From positions 682,001 through 746,000 of the forward strand of contig JAPXFQ010001297.1 in assembly GCA_028564705.1 (NCBI GenBank): a stretch of DNA of 64,000 bases, given 5' to 3'. Numbering within the stretch: the first letter of the stretch is position 1; every line of letters starts with the position of its first letter. The notes below the pieces were generated by a model. It saw only the letters and a list, made by a program, of their open reading frames with translations, searched no databases and was not told the origin of the DNA. This DNA is from Apricaphanius iberus (Eukaryota; Chordata; Actinopteri; Cyprinodontiformes; Aphaniidae). The translations under genes were made by a program, and so were the position numbers. Of this stretch, positions 35,124 to 48,211 are shown in pieces.

Positions 35124-36217
35124 AAGGAGTGACGAGCATCTTTGGTAGGAGCCGAATGTCGCTCTGCAGGGGAAACCAGATGAGGACGCGCAGTAAAGAT
35201 CATAGTATGTACAGAGTCGTTGAATCCAAGCTTGCCTGTGGCTAGTGAAGTCTTAAGGCCCTAAGCTATTCCCAGTCTGACAATTGCTGAAAAAAATCGA
35301 TGAAAGGCAGTTAGTTCCTCCAGAAGATAACAAAAACAAAATCCTACACCAGCTGTACGTCACTAAACTCCTTAAAGATAAATCTTTCCTCAAATTGCTC
35401 CCAAAGGTAAGTTAAAGCAAGCTGAAAGGAGGATTTGTTGTAATGAACTCAACTGCAACTCTAGAAGAAACACATGAAAAAGCTCAACAAGCACTAGGAC
35501 GAGGCTGCCACATGGCACAACCAGGTAAAAATCGAAGTAAATACATATACTATAATACTGGCAAAGATTAAATACGGAATAGGATTAGTTTAACAAGAAC
35601 TGAGGTGGAAGCAGAAAAAATTAGAAGATATGTTTTTAAAAAATAGCACCAAAAAGAATTGCAGATGTTGTACTGTCTCTAATGTCATCTGTTTTTTGTG
35701 TGGTGCCGGTCATGTCGCATATGTAGGGTTTTTTATTTTTTTATTTTGCCTCTTCATTTTGATCATTTAAAAAAAAAAACATCTCTAGAAAAAAAATTTG
35801 TTATTAAAAAAAAATCTACAGAACACACACAAAATTAGCAAACAACTTACAATACATACAATGCAGCATTTTAATTACTTCATGTTAAAAAAAGGACTGG
35901 GAAGAAGCATACACTTATTTACTCACATGCCTTCACTACAAAGTCTTTTTTATGATCCCTATAAATTGTAATATGAATAATGCTTACAGTTCTTTTTTGA
36001 AAAGTACAATGGATGTAATAAGCTTTTATAATCACCTCATATTTAAATGTAAGTAAGGAGAAATTAATGTGCAATAAAAACTATTGGGGCATGCATGATC
36101 CAATACTTGCTTAACCTTATTTAGACACTCTTTAGACATTTTTAGCAGAATAAAGGTTAAAGGCTAAATATTTATATAAAATTATTGTGCTTCCCATTTT
36201 GCAAACGCTGACATAAG

Positions 36218-36650
36218 CTGTTTTACAAAAGTATTTATTCCCCTTGAACTTCTACACATTGTGCCACATCACAACCACAAACTTCAATCTATTTCTATTG
36301 GGATTTTATGTGATAGGCATACCGGTAAAAGTAATTGTGAATCATTTACAAAACATGAAAAGAGAAGCTCACAGATGCTCCCTGACCAATCTAACAGAAC
36401 TTGGGCTATTTTTGCAAAGAACAATGGGTTAAAAAAATGGCTTTAAGGTTTGTAGAGCTGTACCCCAAAATACTTACAGTTTGACACAGTGACACAACAT
36501 ATTGGCCAAAGGGAGACTTCAGATTTTTATCAGTACAGTGTTTTGAATTAAATCTTAATAAGATACTTTAAAGCTGTCCATTTTAATTAGAAAAACGTGA
36601 AAATTTTATGGGGTGTGGATACTTTTGGATGTTTTGTAAAGTACTCTATT
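36218..36650 (+). mobile_element. Short Tc1-like element with both ends
   Basis: The left end has agtatttattccccttgaac, and cacaaccacaaacttcaatc followed by gggattttatgtgatag. The right end has gaaaattttatggggtgtgg then atacttttgg, which is the reverse complement of the left end in diverged form. The middle (ctccctgaccaatctaacag; gggctatttttgcaaagaac) matches the last coding part of the same Tc1 family. It is an internally deleted copy without transposase. Confidence 0.7.
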
Positions 36651-38220
36651 CTTGTCACTATAATTGCCATACTATATCTATATAATATATACTATACAGT
36701 GGTAATGAATGTTGCGATCTGGAATACTCTCTTAACCATTGCAAAGAGGCTTTCTGCATATCTATTAATGTGAACAGCCCCTGCTGTCTTTGGTAAATGT
36801 GATAAGATTCCCATTGCTTTCTTTAATGGCTTGTTTATTCAGCCTTTAAAATCCAGCAAGTCATAGGGACGGGTCATTTTTCTAATTAAAAATGCATCAA
36901 GTGCTTAACCGCAGAAACAGGTCATTTACTCCTCCCAGATTAGTAATATTTGCATACAAGCACCATGATTAAAATATGATCAGTGTAAATCAAATCTAGT
37001 GTGTTGGTGTTAAGAGGTGTTCGGTCTAAACATGCTCCACAGAATGAAACAGCGGTAAATCTACAAGCTTTTACACATCAGTGCAGGCTGAGCAAATAGA
37101 TACGTTGTTTCCATATCAGCTCATTTTCTTCTGGTAATGTCATCTACTGTGGTTTCTCTCCAAGAATTAAATCAAGATGCTGCTCAGCGGCTCCTTTGAC
37201 ATTTCAATTTCAAGCTTGATTTGTTCGTCTGAACAATGATTCCTTTCAATAAAACACAAACTGATGGAGGAGATGAGAATGCAGGAACACAGCCTGAAAT
37301 ACTTGCAAACCTTGAGACCTCAGAAAAAGGAAAGAAAAATTACATATGTGCCTTTTACAGTATTTATTTATCTGACAAAATAACAGTCCACAGCAATAAC
37401 GTAAGTTAACAAATGAAACAGTTCCTCCACTTGCTTTTTTGCATTGTTTTGTGATTTTCTTTGATATGACATTGCCAGATAAATCTTAGCTAAATAAATT
37501 GACCTTAAAGCTAATGTTAACAGATGAAAACTGTAAAATGTGACCAGCTCAGATTGGGTCCCCATTAGAAGAACAGCTCTGCTTTTATTTTGGTGCTACA
37601 GTCCCATACCCAACCTGGGCCCTTTTAGCCCCTCTTCATTAACCTCCGGAATACGCCCTTGCTCAGCAGCACTGAAGCTTTAGGAATAGTCATTTATTAA
37701 TCATTCTAAAAACTCATAGGAGTCTCTGTGTCAGGAGAGGGTGGGAATTTTTTGCAGATTTTTTTGCAAATTGGTTGCAGCACAGCATTAAGTCTGTTTA
37801 GCTTAGAGATTGAAAAAGAGCCTTGATCTGCTGTTACCATTGCGCAGTCGAAGTAAAAGGAAACTAGACTTGAGGTCGGTTGAAACTGTTTTTAATCCTT
37901 ACGATTTGCTGGATTTAAAAAGCAATTGAATCTACAGCTTTTGTCAGTCAAATAAAGATTGTTCTGAAAACTTGCGGCTCACTGTTGCACTGTGTGTCAC
38001 CAGTTACAGCTGATTGTTTTCCTCATCAGACATATGAATCGCATAGACAACCTATTTTAGATTCAAAACAGCAAATTTCAGCAACACCTGATGGATTTTC
38101 ATGACTGGAATGAGGATACTGTACCACATAGGACCTTCCTTGGCAAAATGCAAATGTAACATGTTTTATTCTCCATTCCTCTAACATAAGAAACAGGGAA
38201 TGTACATGATATGCAACGCC
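36651..38220. other. Non-coding stretch, no gene recognised
   Basis: AT-rich; the short frames have no motif. A ctatataatatatactata tract lies near 36678. Confidence 0.4.
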
Positions 38221-38322
38221 ATCAGATATCGGGAGAAAGGTGGCTCCGGGAGATTTTCAGGAGGGGCACTGAAATTCGGGACTCTCCCGGGAAAATTGGG
38301 AGGGTTGGCAAGTATGCAACCT
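38221..38322 (-). repeat. Terminal fragment of a small DNA transposon (hAT-like)
   Basis: Read on the minus strand from about 38320 it starts catacttgccaaccctccca, followed by cccgggagagtcccgaattt and ctcccggagcc. 'Cataycttgccaac' with ccgggag palindromes is a familiar end of non-autonomous vertebrate DNA elements. Only one end is present. Confidence 0.5.
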
Positions 38323-41300
38323 GATTTCACATTGTAAGGTTGACAGTATATTTGTGGAAAAATTTACTTTCTTTCATTGACCTCCCTGATCTTTTTTTTT
38401 CTTTTCATTTATGAATGCTATTGTCCCCGTACCCTTGTTCTGTTTGTTAAGATTATTCTGATCTAACTTTAGCTTTGGTTTTTCCATATTTTCAATTCCC
38501 ACTGAGAGAAGGCCTCAATCAGCACTGAAAGTACAAAGCAGAAACTAAGGATACTGTAATTTTTCATAGATAGAGATTGTAATTGTCACAGTGTTATGGT
38601 GAAGCAGAAAAATGAAAATAACACAAATAAAACCAAACCTTTTTTAATTTTTCCTGGTCATGCACCCACTAGCATTAGCACTGCAGCACAGCTAGCTTCT
38701 ACAGGAAATCAGAAAAAAATGTCTGCAGACAAAAAAAATTTTTAGCCATTGCTTCAACAATCTTGGAGGCATTTATTTTTTTGATATAGTCCTGCTGTGA
38801 ATTTTAAAGTAGTTAATTGCTGGAATTATATTTAGTATTTGTCAACACTGTGTTGCTGATGAGTCAGTTCAACCAACACCACTACGTACTGCAGTTTCAT
38901 ACCAACTTGTTGTCAGTCTGTCCATTATTACTAGTGTTGCATATCTTTAGCAAATCATGGTTCAGTATTTTAATGAATTATGGAAAGAAACTGAACTGAA
39001 AATACTCAAATCTATCCACTACATATTCTTCCAGGGTCATTGGGACCTGGTGCCTATCTCCAGCAGTCATCAATATGTGGGGAAATTCTCAAATCTCATG
39101 AGTAATTTCATTTAGCTGAATATCATGATCTTAGAATTTGTAATGCATTATATTTCAATTAATGTGTTTCTAATCCTCTATTAGGGAACTTGACTCTTGT
39201 AAAATATGACAGATTATGAGCCCTGAATCAAGCCAAACTAATGATGCCAGATAGCATTTAGAACAACAAGATTTAACACTTAATTTGATTATGTACAATT
39301 CTAATTGTAAATTTGCTACATCCATATGTGCTGTCATATGATGGAGAGGAAAGGCTTATCCGTCTACCATTAAGTTAATCTTATTTATAAAGCACCAATT
39401 CACAATATATCTCATCTTAATGCACTTCACAAAGTTAACAAAAGTTAATTACACACATTCTAATTGATTCTAGCGATCAAACACTGCACCATCGTTTTCC
39501 GATTATTATTCAAATTAGTTAAAAAGAAAACAAAAAACTGTCAAAAAAGCAACAAATAATAATCTGTCACAACAACCAGTGACTAAAAATAAAGCAATAG
39601 CTTGAAATGTGTCTATTTTTATGACATAAGTGGTTTATAATTTGTTTTATATGATAGAAAGCTGCAGGTGAAAGGTCTTGGAATAGCTTCAGACAGGTGT
39701 CTCAAGTTCTGAGAGCTCCTGTTCAAGAAAGAGATGAGGCAGAAGTAGAAGCAAAGCCAAGGTGCCCTTTCCATTACATTAACTGATTATTCTACATGCA
39801 CTCCTCCAGAGACCTAGAAATCAATACAGCTACCTCAACTAGATCTGGGCAGTTTATGGAAGACCTTACATTTTCAGCTGTATTATGTGCTTTCTACTTC
39901 TAATAGATTTGAGAGGCACAGCAAAACAAAGGATTTCTCGTTTGGTTGTTTTCATCCTCACTTCAAGGAGCAAAGAAAGGAAATAGGTGTATGTGGGAAA
40001 CAAGAAGACATGTCAGCATAGAAATGAAAATTAAAAGAAGCTTATTCAAATGAAATTTTTTGGTTACAAAGCCAGATATATATGCTGACCCAGCAGGATA
40101 ACAGACCAAATCATTGAGAGAGCATATTCAGAGGACTGTAGTTCAAGCACAGTATACCAGATAATGTTGTTTAAAATTTAAGCAAAGATATTATGATTAT
40201 TTATGTTTTTCAATATTAATTTTGAGTATTACCTTGGTTTTTATTTGGGCTGACTTCTGACAACAGCTGGACCCAGTGGTCAGAGATTAGCCTAACTTTT
40301 TTTGACCGTTAGTCACAAAAGTATTTGGCTTTGACTATGGTAAAAAAAAAGAGCACTTACATTTCGAAACATAACTGTTCAGATAAAAAAAGGGTCCTAA
40401 TGCACAAAACAGCTTAAATCTTTAGAAAGAGATAAATGTTCAAGCAAAGGTAAATATTGTTCTATTGTACACATATTTCCAGGATAACATACTTTTACCC
40501 GAAAAAACACTGCAGTCTTGATGGTTGTAAATTATTTTCATATACTATACAAGAATATCAAGCTTTGAAATAGGATTATATTACCCCTTTTCACAAACTA
40601 GTTTACAGAACTCTCTTCAGAAAGGGTTTAAAAATCTTAAAAATGTACATCAATATTTACAGCAGAGGAATAGGCAAATATTATTTTTTTTCGTTCACTG
40701 AAGCCACAATTATCGTTACTCCAAAGAATTGCAGCATTCTTTGCAATTCATACTTGACATTTCAAGTTGATTACGTGTATCCATGAGTTCTTGTTACCCT
40801 GTGGGCATAAATACATTAAATAGAAGCACATTTATCTGAGACCAAATTCCTTCCAAGAAAAAAAAAAAAAATCTGCCAGCCTAAACTTGTCCATGTGTGC
40901 AGGCAGAGTGATCATTAAAAGCTTTAAACAACTGCGATTCTGACAGAACATTGCCGAATAAGGATACAAGTGTATCTCTTCACCATGCACAGTGAAGAGG
41001 ATTGAGATGGCTTTAAGGAAATTGTGACGTTAAAGAAATATAGATTCTTTATCATTTAAACATTGTTTCTGGTTCATTGTGCTAGTGCAAGAAATAATTA
41101 TTTAATTTTAAGGTTTGCCACACATCTTTGAGTGAACAGTAAATGTGAAGTGTCCTGTAACAATAACTAGTGCAGATATTTGTCTAGTTGCTCATTATAT
41201 TCATTTCAGATAAGAAATGCGGTTTTCTTTAGGAACACCCCTAGTGCTTGAGTTGTGATACTGCTCCTCTATCAAGTACTTTTTGATGTTGTTGATCAGA

Positions 41301-41384
41301 AGAAAAACATATTTATTAATTTTTTAGATATATTTTAATGAAGTAATTGTTGCTTGATGTTGTTCTGTTTATTTCATACATTTA
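38323..41384. other. Non-coding stretch with small repeat fragments
   Basis: At 39005-39075 there is a degraded copy of the repeat at 4836-4958 (ggtgcctatctccagc is intact). At 39372-39440 a reversed LINE tail is visible (cttatttataaagcacc, aattcacaatatatctcatc, gcacttcacaaag). No gene-like open frame. Confidence 0.5.
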
Positions 41385-42268
41385 ATGAAAAACCTCAAGG
41401 AATTTTACAGGGGCATAGAAAAGATTCAATCATTTCGCAAAACTTCGCAAAACTGATCCATGCATTTATCTTTAGTCAGATTGATTACTGCAACAGCGTC
41501 CTCACAGGTCTACCTAAAAAATCAATCAGACAGCTGCAGCTGATCCAGAACGCTGCTGCTCGTGTTCTCACTAGAACCAGGAAAGTAGAACACATCTCCC
41601 CTGTTCTAAAGTCCTTCCACTGGCTCCCTGTAGCTCAGTGAATAGACTTTAAAATACTCCTACTTGTTTATAAATCATTGAACGGTTTAGCACCAAAGTA
41701 CATTGAAGATATGCTGTCACTATATCAACCCAGCAGACCACTCAGGTCCTCCAACTCTAGCCTACTAATCATCCCTAGAATCAAAACTAAACAGGGAGAG
41801 GCAGCTTTGAGCTTCTATGCTCCACAAATGTGGAATAAACTTCCAGACGAATGCAAAAACGCTGAATCGCTAGGCTCTTTTAAATCAAAGATAAAAACTC
41901 TACTATTCAGAGCTGCATTTGAATCTTAAATTGCGCTCTGATCTCTTTTTGTTTTGTTTTGTATACCCGATTGTGTTTTATCTGTTTTAATATGTTTTAA
42001 TTGCATATATTTGTTCCTTAAATAATTTTTTATTGTTGTGGTTTAATTTCTATTCTTACTTTTTTATTTCTTTTTTAAGTGATTGTGTATTAATTACATA
42101 AATTTGTTCCTTACATTATCTTTTCTTACTTATTGATTACTGTTAAACTTATATGTTTTATTTGTAATCATGTGGTTTCATTATCACTGAATCATGTAAA
42201 GCACCTTGAATTGCCTTGTGTTGAAAGTGTGCTATACAAATAAAATTCCCTTGCCTTGCCTTGCCTTG
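41385..42268 (+). mobile_element. L2-like LINE, 5'-truncated, with CCTTG tail
   Basis: Encodes the C-terminal end of the L2-like reverse transcriptase protein: KLIHAFIFSQIDYCNSVLTG, LPKKSIRQLQLIQNAAARVL, TRTRKVEHISPVLKSFHWLP, then a TGA (41639-41641) where related copies have Arg, then the same frame continues (FKILLLVYKSLNGLAPKYIE ... MWNKLPDECKNAESLGSFKS) to a stop at 41927-41929. The TGA is again best explained by CGA decay. The 3' region runs through accttgaattgccttgtg and aaataaaattcc and ends in a short (ccttg)n array (42251-42268). This is the best preserved L2-like coding end in the window. Confidence 0.9.
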
Positions 42269-43310
42269 CAATAAAATTGTGAAATGCTTTTAGGTGAATG
42301 CAGCAGTCTTTGTATTATGTTGCATTGGATATTTGGCCACAAAACAAGGAAATTGCACAACATAAAAATGTTTTATGTTGTGCAAAGTCTGGAAAAAATG
42401 AAGTGTGTGACACTAAGAGACACGAACAGTGAAAAGAAGGCGACATTATGACCACAACTAGTTATGATCCACAGGTCAAAGTGTGACGATGAGGTAAGGA
42501 AATACCAAGGGAATCATCTTTCAAATGTTCTGGGGGGAAAAAGATAAAATTAAAGATGTTCCTCATGCAGCTGATTTATGAGTCGGTGGCTGCATCACTT
42601 AATGAGCAGAGGACACAACCTTCCACTATGGGTATAAAGATTTTAAAAATCTGTGCATAATCCAGCACAATTAAGATGCACTCTGTAAGGACGTGTTTTT
42701 AAGCAATCCTCCACTACTTAGCTGCCAGGAAGGACCTTGGGAATGCAAATCTCTAAACCTGCCAACTCATTAGGCTTGGACTTTGCTGTAAACCTGTGGG
42801 CCCTGTTGAGCAGGATGGAAGCTTACTTTTTTGGTAAAAACTGTTGCTCTTTCAGGGTTTACTCCAGTAACATGTGATAATTCAACTTCGAGAGATAAAA
42901 AGGGATTTTTAAATACAAAAGCATTAAGGTGACTTTTAAAACTTTTTTTTTTATTCTTTTGCTCTCTTTAAAAACATTGATTCACATAGATTCTCACACT
43001 GAGGATGCCATTTTACATGAGGAATTACTGGCAAGGTAGATAAATACTGTTGTAAATTATCATAGAACACTTAAATGCACTCAGAGGACCAGAAGTGACA
43101 AATGCAACAGAACAACAAACAATTCAAGATGGCAAATCTGACTTTGCAAGAACTGAGGTTTTGTTTCACCACCTACTCAACCATTTGCAGCATTTAAAAG
43201 AGGAAGAGAAATTAAACTTACTCTGCTACTACAGACATATAGAGGAAATGCTGCATTTGTTGTCTCTGTTTAACAGTAATGTGCTGGTTTTAAATATCTG
43301 TATCTTTTTG
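42269..43310. other. Non-coding stretch
   Basis: No recognised gene. The 73-codon frame at 43095-43316 has no known motif. Confidence 0.4.
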
Positions 43311-43560
43311 GCCTAAACATGTTTGTGGAAAACTAAGTCTGCACAAAACCCTTAACACACCATCCCCATGGTGAAAGACTGTAGTAGCAGTATTATACTA
43401 TGGAAATGCATTCCTTCCTAATTATACCTAAATACAGGGTAGTCCTCGAAGAAAACCTTTGAGGGGGTAACAAGCAAAGTATTATGGTAAAACCCTACCC
43501 GAGTCTCAGAATGGCACATTCAAAGTCCAGAACCAAATTAACTGAGAATCAAAGGTAATA
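43311..43560 (+). mobile_element. Small Tc1-like remnant
   Basis: The series caccatccccatggtgaaag (43358), tagcagtattatactatgga (43385, for the usual gcatcatgctgtgg) and atacagggtagtcctcgaag (43432), then cgagtctcagaatgg (43500), follows the middle of the Tc1 family found reversed at 22110-23062. Confidence 0.6.
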
Positions 43561-45908
43561 CTTTAAAACTATTCTTCATGGATGGTTCCTTTCTAATCGT
43601 GATTGACCTTTGTTTCTTTTCCCAAAGACGCAGCGGGTTTTTTTTTTTGTCTCTTATCCTCCTTTTTTTTGTAAATGTTCTGTTCTAAAATAGGGCCAAG
43701 ATTTCAGATTTTTTTGAAACTATTCAAGACTTTTTTTTTCAATTCTGAAAGATCTAGTACTTTAGCTTTGAAAAGGTGACCCAAATATCAAACATACATG
43801 TTTTTGCTGCATACTTTTTAATACTGTTGCATAAAAAGTTAGTCAACTGAAGGCCCTACTTGTGTAGGATACCGTCATCTGTTGTTTCCAGAACAGACAA
43901 TAAAAAAAATAGATGCGTGTTCTCTGGGTTTCCTTTTGTAACAGCGCCGCCAAGTGGAAATAATGTATTGCAACATTTTAACATACTGCAAATATAGTAA
44001 TTGATCAATCAAGCATGTAGTGTGGCCTTATTTGCTTTCTGCCTCACAGGATTTGTCCAATTGTACAATGGAGACTGCCCATTGATTATATTTATTTCTT
44101 TGCTTAATATTTGGTTTTCGAACTAGGTCAATGTCAAGGTCAAATTTATTTGAATAGCTCCTTCTCTACAGAAATTGCAATAAATTAAGAATTAAAGACT
44201 AAAATTAGCTTTCTATGTATTCATGTTGTTGCTGTATTTTCATTCCACTGAAAGAACTGTTCAAATTCATATCAGCTAAAAATTTAAAAAGACATTCAGG
44301 TCAATTATCAGTGTACGTAAAGTGACTGGCACTGTAATGGAAACCATGTCTATTAAGCTATCTTAAATTGTAAGAAAATAGGAATATTTGGTCAGTAGTG
44401 GCAGAATTAACAAAGCATGCAAAAACTTTGCTCAAATCACAAATAAATACAAAACTATCAAAAATGAATACCAAGCTGCCACAGATCAACACAGCGAAAG
44501 GTGTCTTATTCAGAACTAGAAAAGCACTCAGAGAGCGCATAAGTCCACCAAGCCAGCCCAGTCCTCCACCCCCCAGACCGTGATCCGAATCACCCCCAAA
44601 AACGAATCACTTGTTCCTGGTCTGTGGACATTTCCTGAAGATTACATCAAAATGTATCTATAACCTTTTCAGTTATGTATCTACAGATGTACAGACAAAC
44701 ACACAAACAAACTCTGACAAAAGGATAACCTCTTTGGCTGAGGTTATAACTGCTGGTATTAAAAATATTCAGCCTCCCTGCTGTGTTGTAACTTATTTTT
44801 ACATGTTTATATCATGAGCTTATTCAGTCAACATTACTACACATTTTTTATAACCTTTTTTAATTCTCAAAATGTATATTGACTTTTCTTCAGTTCTGAT
44901 GGTTTTATAGAATTACAAAATATTGTATTTTTAAAGGGGATATTACATACTTAAAGTTAGTCAAACCTTTGCTTTAAAATGAAAAAAAATCCATTCTTTT
45001 TATAAAAATATCAAAAGTAAGAGCAATGATAACAAATTTAATTGTGTATTACTTGCATTCAGGCAGCTATTATTCTTCCAGCACCTCAAAAAAATGTGTA
45101 AATGTTCTGAAAAAATATTTTTAAGCTATGATTTAAACTAATATTTACACCTTCTGACTCCAAATAAATCTCCTTTAACAAATGCTTCCAACCCTAGGAC
45201 CCTACATAGTAGCAGCTCACATAAAACAAAGACAGTCTCTGTCTAAAAAAATCCGATAAGGAAAAAATAAGTTAGTATGAAGAGAAAAAAACAAAATAAG
45301 AAAACATCTCACTCTAAATCAATAATATAAGAGAATGTGTGACAGATACATGTAAATGTTAGTAAATGTAAAAACAACAAAGACCACTTCAGTTTGTTTG
45401 TTTGTTTGTTTGTTTTTTTCACATCGAGTATAAGGAAATCAGAGGCCTCCCACATACATGACATGTCTGACCATTTTTGATAACTTTCAAATTTATTTCA
45501 GCTGACCATTCTAAACCTGAAACACAATGTTATTATAGTACAGCATTATCAGACAAGGCTTAAAAAAGTTTTAAAGAATCTGTTCCATTCTCTTTTTCCC
45601 ATTTAACTCAGAATAACACAGTGGAATGCAATAATTCATTTTCTAACCCTCCTGAAATTAAATGTCTGGTTCATAGCATTACTTTCCTCATTGCAGTTAG
45701 CATTAGGTAGTGTAGCCCTCTTATTAATTATCAAAACTATTATCTGCATTCAAACCTTCGACTTACATTTTGGACCCAATCCCAACCAAATTATTTACGT
45801 AAGTGTTCACTTTGGTTACTGGCCCTATTTTAGATGGGATGAATCTATCCTTAGTAAATGGATACATGTCACAGGAACTTAAGGTTACTGTAATTAAACC
45901 TTCACTTA
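43561..45908. other. AT-rich non-coding stretch
   Basis: Contains a short reversed LINE-tail-like segment (caaggtcaaatttatttgaa, 44132-44151), a gtttgtttgtttgtttgttt tract at 45391-45413 and several T runs. No gene recognised. Confidence 0.45.
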
Positions 45909-46769
45909 CAGTGAGGAACATGAGTACTTGAACGACCTTTAATTTTGCAAGTTCTCCCACCTAGAAATTCACATTGTATGTGCATGTCAACTGAGACAGC
46001 ATTTTTGTTTTTCATATTAGGAAAAAACATTGTATGATTTTTTTTTTAAATATATATATTTGTATTCTGTATTTGAATTTTAATCCTGCACATAAGTATT
46101 TGAACATCTGGTAATCAGCAAGCATTCTGGCTCTCAAAGACCTGTTACTGTGCCTTTAAAAAGTCCACCCAGTATTGATCTAAATTAGTAGCAACTATCT
46201 GAGCTTGTTGAAGACACCTGTCAACCCCACAGTCCTCTAACTGAGCCTCCATGCCAGATATCATCTTGTAGGGTATCACTGATGACAAGAAAGCTGAGGA
46301 ATGAGTCCAGAACTACACAGAAGGAGCTGGACAATGACATGAAGAGACTTGAGACCTCAGTTTCAAAGGTTAATATCGGTAGAACACTATCTAGAACGCT
46401 ATCATGGTCAAAATCATGAACTGCACTGAAGGTTCTCCACCTGAAGTCATCACAGGTCCAGGCCCGTGTGAAGTTAACTAATGATCATCTGGATGGTCCA
46501 TAGGAGACATGGGAGAAAGTCATGTGGACAGATGAGACCAAAATGGAACTTTGTGGTCTAAATTTCACTCGGTGTGTTTGGAGAAAAAAGAAGGATGAGT
46601 TGCATCCTAAGAACACCATCCCTACTGTGAATCATGGGGATGGAAACATCGTGCTTTGGGGATGCTTTTCTGTGAAGGAGACATGAGGACTGCACTGTAT
46701 TAAGGAGAGGATTAATGGGGCCATGTATTGTGAGATTCTGAGCAAAAACTTCCTTCCCTCAGACAGTGC
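45909..46769 (+). mobile_element. Tc1-like transposon, 3' part lost
   Basis: Left terminal sequence cagtgaggaacatgagtact at 45909, then the leader (agcattctggctctcaaaga), and transposase coding order with frame breaks: gttaactaatgatcatctgg (46473), the first catalytic Asp in acagatgagaccaaaatgga (46528), cgtgctttggggatgctttt (46649) and ggggccatgtattgtgagat (46717). The sequence stops matching near 46769, before the second and third catalytic motifs, and LINE sequence follows directly. Same family as 13846-15285. Confidence 0.8.
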
Positions 46770-46890
46770 CATTTTTCACACAGTCGATCATAATCATCTT
46801 TCTCTTTAAAAGGCATTAACATGTTGTGATCAAACAGCACTAGGCTGGCTAAAATCCTATTTTAGGGCAAGGCCTATTCAGTCTGGGCTG
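46770..46890 (+). mobile_element. L2-like reverse transcriptase scrap
   Basis: The frame reads FHTVDHNHLSL then ALGWLKSYFRA, with a stop between. This corresponds to the conserved 'FDTVDH...WFKSYL' part of L2-like reverse transcriptases, also visible at 57730-57840 and on the minus strand near 59240-59340. It abuts the broken Tc1 copy. Confidence 0.6.
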
Positions 46891-47777
46891 GTTTTATTCT
46901 TGAAACCATTCACAAAGTCATGTATTTGCTTTTCTTCAACTGCTCTTAAAAACACTGACTTATAGTTTCTTTGAACATTATCTATTCAGGACTCATTGCC
47001 TTTGACAGTTTTAGTCCAATATTTACAAAGAATTCCCTGAATTTATGAACTATTTCATACTCTCGATACTGTTACTATTTTTTATAAAGTACTGAGGATA
47101 ATTTTTGCATGCCTTTCCATTTGTTATCATGCCATTTAAAATTCTCCACATAACATTTTTTTGTTCATTTTATTTCTTATAAATGTGTTTATATAATATT
47201 CTATGAGTTTCTGCTTTTTTTAAATTCTTTTACACTCCTCATCCCTGAAATCCTTGTATTTACAATTTAAAACAGGAAAAGATGGTAACTGATTATTAAT
47301 ATCACAAATTGAAAAACATTTTAGTATTGTCATCCTTTATATATATCTAAATATGTTATCTATGAATGTGGCACAATATGATATGTTTGTAGTTTGACTT
47401 CGTCCGAATGTGTCCATACTTATATTGTGATTAGAATTAGAATAGACCATTTTAATTAAAATCTCCAAATGAACAATACCTTCTGCTTTGAATTTGTAAA
47501 TGTTGCCTCTATCCTGTTGAAGAAAATTTCATCTGAAAGTTCAAGGGATCTACCTAATCTTTGGGTTAAGGTTCAAATTAATATTCAAGGAAAACTAAGA
47601 GATGCCATTTTTCCACATGTATTGGAAATAACTTCTATAAAAATTATTTTAATTGTGAATTTTTTTGTATTGATTGTGTCGGCCTTAGGTAATAATATGA
47701 CATTCAGAGTAAGAGGCACTCTATCCGTAGAGGAGGACCCAGCTCTCTTTTTTTAATCACATTCTGTGGGTAGGATA
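46891..47777. other. AT-rich non-coding stretch
   Basis: The 95-codon open frame at 47469-47756 has no recognised motif and lies in AT-rich DNA; I do not call it a gene. Confidence 0.4.
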
Positions 47778-48211
47778 CACTGTTTAAAAAAAAAAAGTCA
47801 AATTTACGGTAAAATACCGGCAGCTGTGGTTGCCGGAAATATACCGTGAAATTTTTTTTTTACTAATATCATGGTAGAAAAAAAACTAATATAGTTGTCA
47901 ATTATACGGTAATTTAATGTAAAAAATGCAACTTTCCATAGCCTTTTACTGATATTTGCAGTAAAAAAAAGTTAAAATATAATAGTATTTACAGTAATTT
48001 GTTGTTAATTTAACAGTAATAGGATAATCCCTATGATGGCAAATAGATGTAAAAATAACAAATATATGTTAAACCTTATTGAAACCGTTGACAGTAAAAA
48101 AACACAGTAAAATTGTATAACAAAATACAGCATTTTATTTTGACCAAATACATTTTACGGTAAATTCCTGGCAACCACATCCTCCGGTATTTTACCGCTA
48201 AAAATACAGTA
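47778..48211. mobile_element. 0.43-kb inverted-repeat element
   Basis: Left arm 47804-47847 (tacggtaaaataccgg, cagctgtggttgccgg, aaatataccgt) and right arm 48153-48199 are imperfect inverted copies (right arm read inward: gcggtaaaataccgg, aggatgtggttgccagg, aatttaccgt). The outermost bases cactgtttaaa and, inward from the right, tactgtatttt may be the true ends. The interior is AT-rich with more 'acagtaaaa' steps. A non-autonomous DNA transposon common in fish is likely. Confidence 0.65.

Larger units (their letters stand above)
34551..36217. other. Non-coding stretch with hairpin and leader-like segment
   Basis: Apart from the hairpin at 35087-35123 and the possible leader exon at 35028-35083, described separately, I recognise nothing. 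AT-rich, with long A and T runs near 35730-35815. Confidence 0.4.

Noticed and set aside
44358..44583. Overlapping 60- and 61-codon frames
   Set aside because: Opposite-strand overlap, low complexity, no motif.
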